This document shows, piece by piece, positions 40,036 to 41,845 of a stretch of 41,845 bases of DNA (positions are counted from its first letter, which is position 1; each line of letters begins with the position of its first letter). Location of the stretch: contig JAKAIY010000013.1 in assembly GCA_021814145.1 (NCBI GenBank), positions 1 through 41,845 of the forward strand, in the 5' to 3' direction. This DNA comes from Chloroflexota bacterium. Lineage in GTDB: Bacteria > Chloroflexota > Ktedonobacteria > Ktedonobacterales > JADMIN01. Made by a program: the position numbers and the translations under genes. The notes under the pieces were generated by a model. The model was not told where the DNA came from. It did no database searches and saw nothing but the letters and a program-made list of their open reading frames with translations.

Positions 40036-40860
40036 ATGCCGAAAGCGCCAAAACCTGTCCTGCGCTGGTGGGCCCAGCGCTGGGTGGATATGCTGGAGAG
40101 CCTGGGGCCTGATTACGCCGGGCGGCTCCAGCGCGCCCGCAGCTACGCCCGCAACGCGCATGTCTGGCGGCTGAGCGTGGGGCCTGGGATTCTCTCCGCG
40201 CAGGTGCTCGGCTCCTATGGCTATTACACGACTGGCGTTCGCGTTCCCGCCATCCCAGACGCGGTCTGGGAGCGCGCGCTGGAGCCACTGGCGGAGCGGC
40301 CGGCGCTGCTGGCCAGTCTGCTCGCGAACGACCTGCCTGCTGAAGTCGAGGACATTCTCAATGAGGCGGGCGGCTCACTCTTCTGTGATGACCCCGATAT
40401 CCTGGCTTTTTCCTGCTCCTGCCCTGACTGGGAGCGGCCTTGCAAGCATGCGCTGGCCCTTTGCTATGACTTCGCCAGCCACTGCGACGCCCAGCCCGCG
40501 CTGCTGCTGGCGCTCGCTGGACGGACGGTAGAAGAGCTGCTGGCGACCATTCGCGCGCGCTGGAGCGCCGGGGATGGTGACACGCAAAGCGCCAGCGCCC
40601 CCGCGCTGAACCCTCCGCTGCGCGCCACAGGCTTCTACGAGGCTGACCGCGCGCTCGACGATTTCACGGTCCCGCTTGACCCGCCGCAAGTCCACGCCGC
40701 GCTGCTTCTCCAGCTTGGCAAGCCGCCTTTCGCTGGCCCCGATGAAGACCCGCTTGTCCCACTGGCCGAGTTCTATGGCGCGATGACCGAGCAGGCGCTG
40801 CGTGTGCTCTCCCGCACTGGCTATGTCCGCGACCACCAGCGCGAAGATGACGAGCCGTAA
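40036..40860 (+). CDS. SWIM zinc-finger protein, SNF2 partner
   Basis: A 274-residue protein with the SWIM motif CSCPDWERPCKH (127-138, pattern CxCx6CxH), set in FSCSCPDWERPCKHALALCYDFASH. The N-terminal WWAQRWVDMLESLGPDYAGRLQRARSYARNAHVW and the segment after the motif match the standard SNF2-partner SWIM family. It probably binds DNA or protein as the partner of the SNF2 ATPase 26 bp upstream. CGGGAGAAAAC precedes the ATG. The C-terminal half holds a Pro/Ala linker and a conserved-looking acidic end. An intrinsic terminator follows 40 bp after the stop. Confidence 0.92.
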   Translation: MPKAPKPVLRWWAQRWVDMLESLGPDYAGRLQRARSYARNAHVWRLSVGPGILSAQVLGSYGYYTTGVRVPAIPDAVWERALEPLAERPALLASLLANDLPAEVEDILNEAGGSLFCDDPDILAFSCSCPDWERPCKHALALCYDFASHCDAQPALLLALAGRTVEELLATIRARWSAGDGDTQSASAPALNPPLRATGFYEADRALDDFTVPLDPPQVHAALLLQLGKPPFAGPDEDPLVPLAEFYGAMTEQALRVLSRTGYVRDHQREDDEP

Positions 40861-40876
40861 TCCGCCAGCGGGGCGC

Positions 40877-40885
40877 TGGTACAAT
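40877..40885 (+). promoter_or_regulatory. Extended -10 (TGGTACAAT) upstream of terminator hairpin
   Basis: TGG-TACAAT (40877-40885) fits an extended -10 with TGn. No -35 is evident. A start near 40892 would place the terminator at 40901-40925 inside the leader of the membrane-protein gene at 40938. Confidence 0.4.
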
Positions 40886-40900
40886 CTTTGATAGCATGGC

Positions 40901-40925
40901 GTGGGCGCGTGACGCCCGCTTTTTT
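40901..40925 (+). terminator. Intrinsic terminator or attenuator
   Basis: GTGGGCG (40901-40907) and CGCCCGC (40913-40919) form a 7-bp stem (one T-G pair) with loop CGTGA, immediately followed by TTTTTT (40920-40925). This is the clearest rho-independent terminator in the window. It lies 40 bp after the SWIM stop but only 12 bp before the next ATG. Confidence 0.85.
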
Positions 40926-40937
40926 CTGTGAGTGCGC

Positions 40938-41732
40938 ATGACAATCACGATTTTCAAGATTCTGCTGACGCCTGCGCTCATCTGGGCGGTCAGTATGGCG
41001 GGACGCCGCTGGGGCGCGGCGGTTAGCGGACTGCTCATCGGGCTGCCGCTCAACTCAGGGCCGGTCGCGCTCTTCATCGCCCTGGAGCATGGGCCAGCCT
41101 TCGCGCGTCAGACCGCGGCGGGCATCCTGCTTGGCGCGATCGGCGTCGCGCTCTTCTGCCTGGCGTATGGGTGGCTCGCCGCGCTACGCCAGCCGTGGCC
41201 GGTGGCGCTGCTGGGCGGCTGGCTCGCGACGCTGTTCGCCACCGTGACGCTCGATCAGGTCCACGTATCCGGACTGCTCGCGCTGGGTGTAGCTGCCGTC
41301 TCATTGCTGGCGCTGAACCGGCTCATGCCTCGCGCGCCGGAGCGCATGATCGGCGGACACTCGCCCTGGTGGGACATCCCCGCGCGGATGGTCGTCGCGA
41401 CGGCTTTCCTGCTCGCGCTGACCGCCGCCGCCGCCTCGCTTGGCCCGCATCTCAGCGGACTGCTGGCCACCCTGCCGATCTACGCCTCGATTCTCTCCAG
41501 CTTTAACCATCACTTGCTCGGCCCTGCCCAGGCGGTACGCTTCACGCGCGGGCTGGCGCTGGGCCTCTTCGGTTTTATCGCTTTCTTCGCCGTCCTCGAG
41601 GCGCTGCTGACCATCACGCCCCTGGCGGTCACATTCGCCGCCGCGACGGTCGCCGCCATCGTCACGCAGGCCGCTCTCGGCTGGTTCAGCCGCGAGCATG
41701 CGGTTCCCCGGCCCTCGCCCACCAACAACTGA
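40938..41732 (+). CDS. Polytopic membrane protein of unknown function
   Basis: A protein of about 264 residues with roughly eight to nine hydrophobic helices arranged as two similar halves: ILLTPALIWAVSMAGRRWGAAVSGLLIGLPLNSGPVALFIALEHG and later MVVATAFLLALTAAAASLGPHLSGLLATLPIYASILSSFNH. The GLPLNSGPVALF and GLLATLPIYASIL pair suggests an internal duplication, common in small transporters. No family name is certain. The start is ATG 40938 or GTG 40932; neither has a good ribosome site. The upstream terminator is 12 bp away, which is an odd arrangement. Confidence 0.75.
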   Translation: MTITIFKILLTPALIWAVSMAGRRWGAAVSGLLIGLPLNSGPVALFIALEHGPAFARQTAAGILLGAIGVALFCLAYGWLAALRQPWPVALLGGWLATLFATVTLDQVHVSGLLALGVAAVSLLALNRLMPRAPERMIGGHSPWWDIPARMVVATAFLLALTAAAASLGPHLSGLLATLPIYASILSSFNHHLLGPAQAVRFTRGLALGLFGFIAFFAVLEALLTITPLAVTFAAATVAAIVTQAALGWFSREHAVPRPSPTNN

Positions 41733-41779
41733 TATGACGGGCGCAATCGCCGGGCGAGGATGGGCGCGCAAGGGTGGCG

Positions 41780-41845
41780 CTAGGACTGGTCGGCTGACTG
41801 CCACCAGACGAGCGCGCCAGCGATTCCCGCGAGCCCTGTGAGCAG
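41780..41845 (-). CDS. C-terminal end of a membrane protein, truncated at right edge
   Basis: Reading the minus strand from the edge gives 21 codons ending TAG at 41780: LLTGLAGIAGALVWWQSADQS. This looks like the last membrane helix and short tail of a membrane protein. It is in frame to the edge and has no start in the window. It is convergent with the preceding membrane-protein gene. The call rests on a short hydrophobic stretch only. Confidence 0.4.
   Translation of the reverse strand: MLTGLAGIAGALVWWQSADQS

Overview
The window is about 42 kb of GC-rich bacterial chromosome (heavy in GCGC-type words) with housekeeping and metabolic genes and no phage, transposase, plasmid or CRISPR signature. 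Several features point to a Gram-positive-like, probably monoderm bacterium: a complete Asp23/AmaP/DUF2273 envelope-stress operon, strong GGAGG-type ribosome sites, a 7Fe ferredoxin of actinobacterial/Chloroflexota type and a mixture of CCA-encoding and CCA-less tRNA genes. Chloroflexota (Ktedonobacteria- or Thermomicrobia-like) is my best guess. It is an inference from gene content, not a measured placement.

Layout. 1-2530 (minus): pyruvate/2-oxoacid dehydrogenase genes E1alpha, E1beta and a truncated E2. 2878-3120 (plus): 7Fe ferredoxin. 3373-3618 (minus): secG. 3977-5981 (plus): two Asp23-like proteins, the membrane anchor AmaP and a DUF2273 membrane protein. 6086-7603 (minus): a CrtI-like flavoprotein. 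7789-7861: tRNA-Arg(CCU). 8024-9001 (minus): a small unknown protein and a 70-residue Hfq/Sm-like protein. 9089-12343 (minus): two MFS transporters, the second behind four helically phased GGAATCG repeats. 12575-15826 (minus): a periplasmic-binding-fold protein without a signal peptide, a 3-hydroxyisobutyrate dehydrogenase-like enzyme and a LacI-type regulator with a readable promoter/operator. 16119-19402 (minus): a split ferric-reductase module (bis-heme membrane protein, ApbE flavin transferase, FAD/2Fe-2S reductase with a serine-only tail). 19873-22044 (minus): a zincin-like protein and a PYROXD2-like flavoprotein. 22369-24078 (plus): a secreted propeller-like/NodB polysaccharide deacetylase. 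24415-25920 (plus): an atypical SDR. 25992-27273 (plus): arsR-arsM. 27306-27893 (minus): a LOG-family phosphoribohydrolase. 28226-29335 (plus): an ARPP-1/DUF6569-like protein. 29445-35575 (minus): acetamidase/formamidase, a MoaD/ThiS-like sulfur carrier and acoA-acoB-acoC-acoX. 36122-36196: tRNA-Asn(GUU). 36407-40860 (plus): an SNF2-family ATPase and its SWIM zinc-finger partner. 40938-41732 (plus): a polytopic membrane protein sitting directly behind an intrinsic terminator. A partial minus-strand gene enters from the right edge.

How the genes fit together. Two separate TPP-dependent dehydrogenase operons lie within 35 kb. The second carries acoX and so is probably acetoin-type. Both have strong hairpins between subunit genes. 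Redox genes are abundant: ferredoxin, two CrtI/PYROXD2-like flavoproteins, the ferric-reductase/ApbE set and AcoX. Arsenic is handled by methylation, because no arsenite efflux gene is visible. The parts most deserving follow-up are the ApbE-linked split ferric reductase with its polyserine tail, the Hfq-like protein, the propeller-NodB architecture, the ARPP-1 gene with its leader structures, the 44-bp perfect palindrome inside the aco operon, and several promoter/operator arrangements readable at base level.
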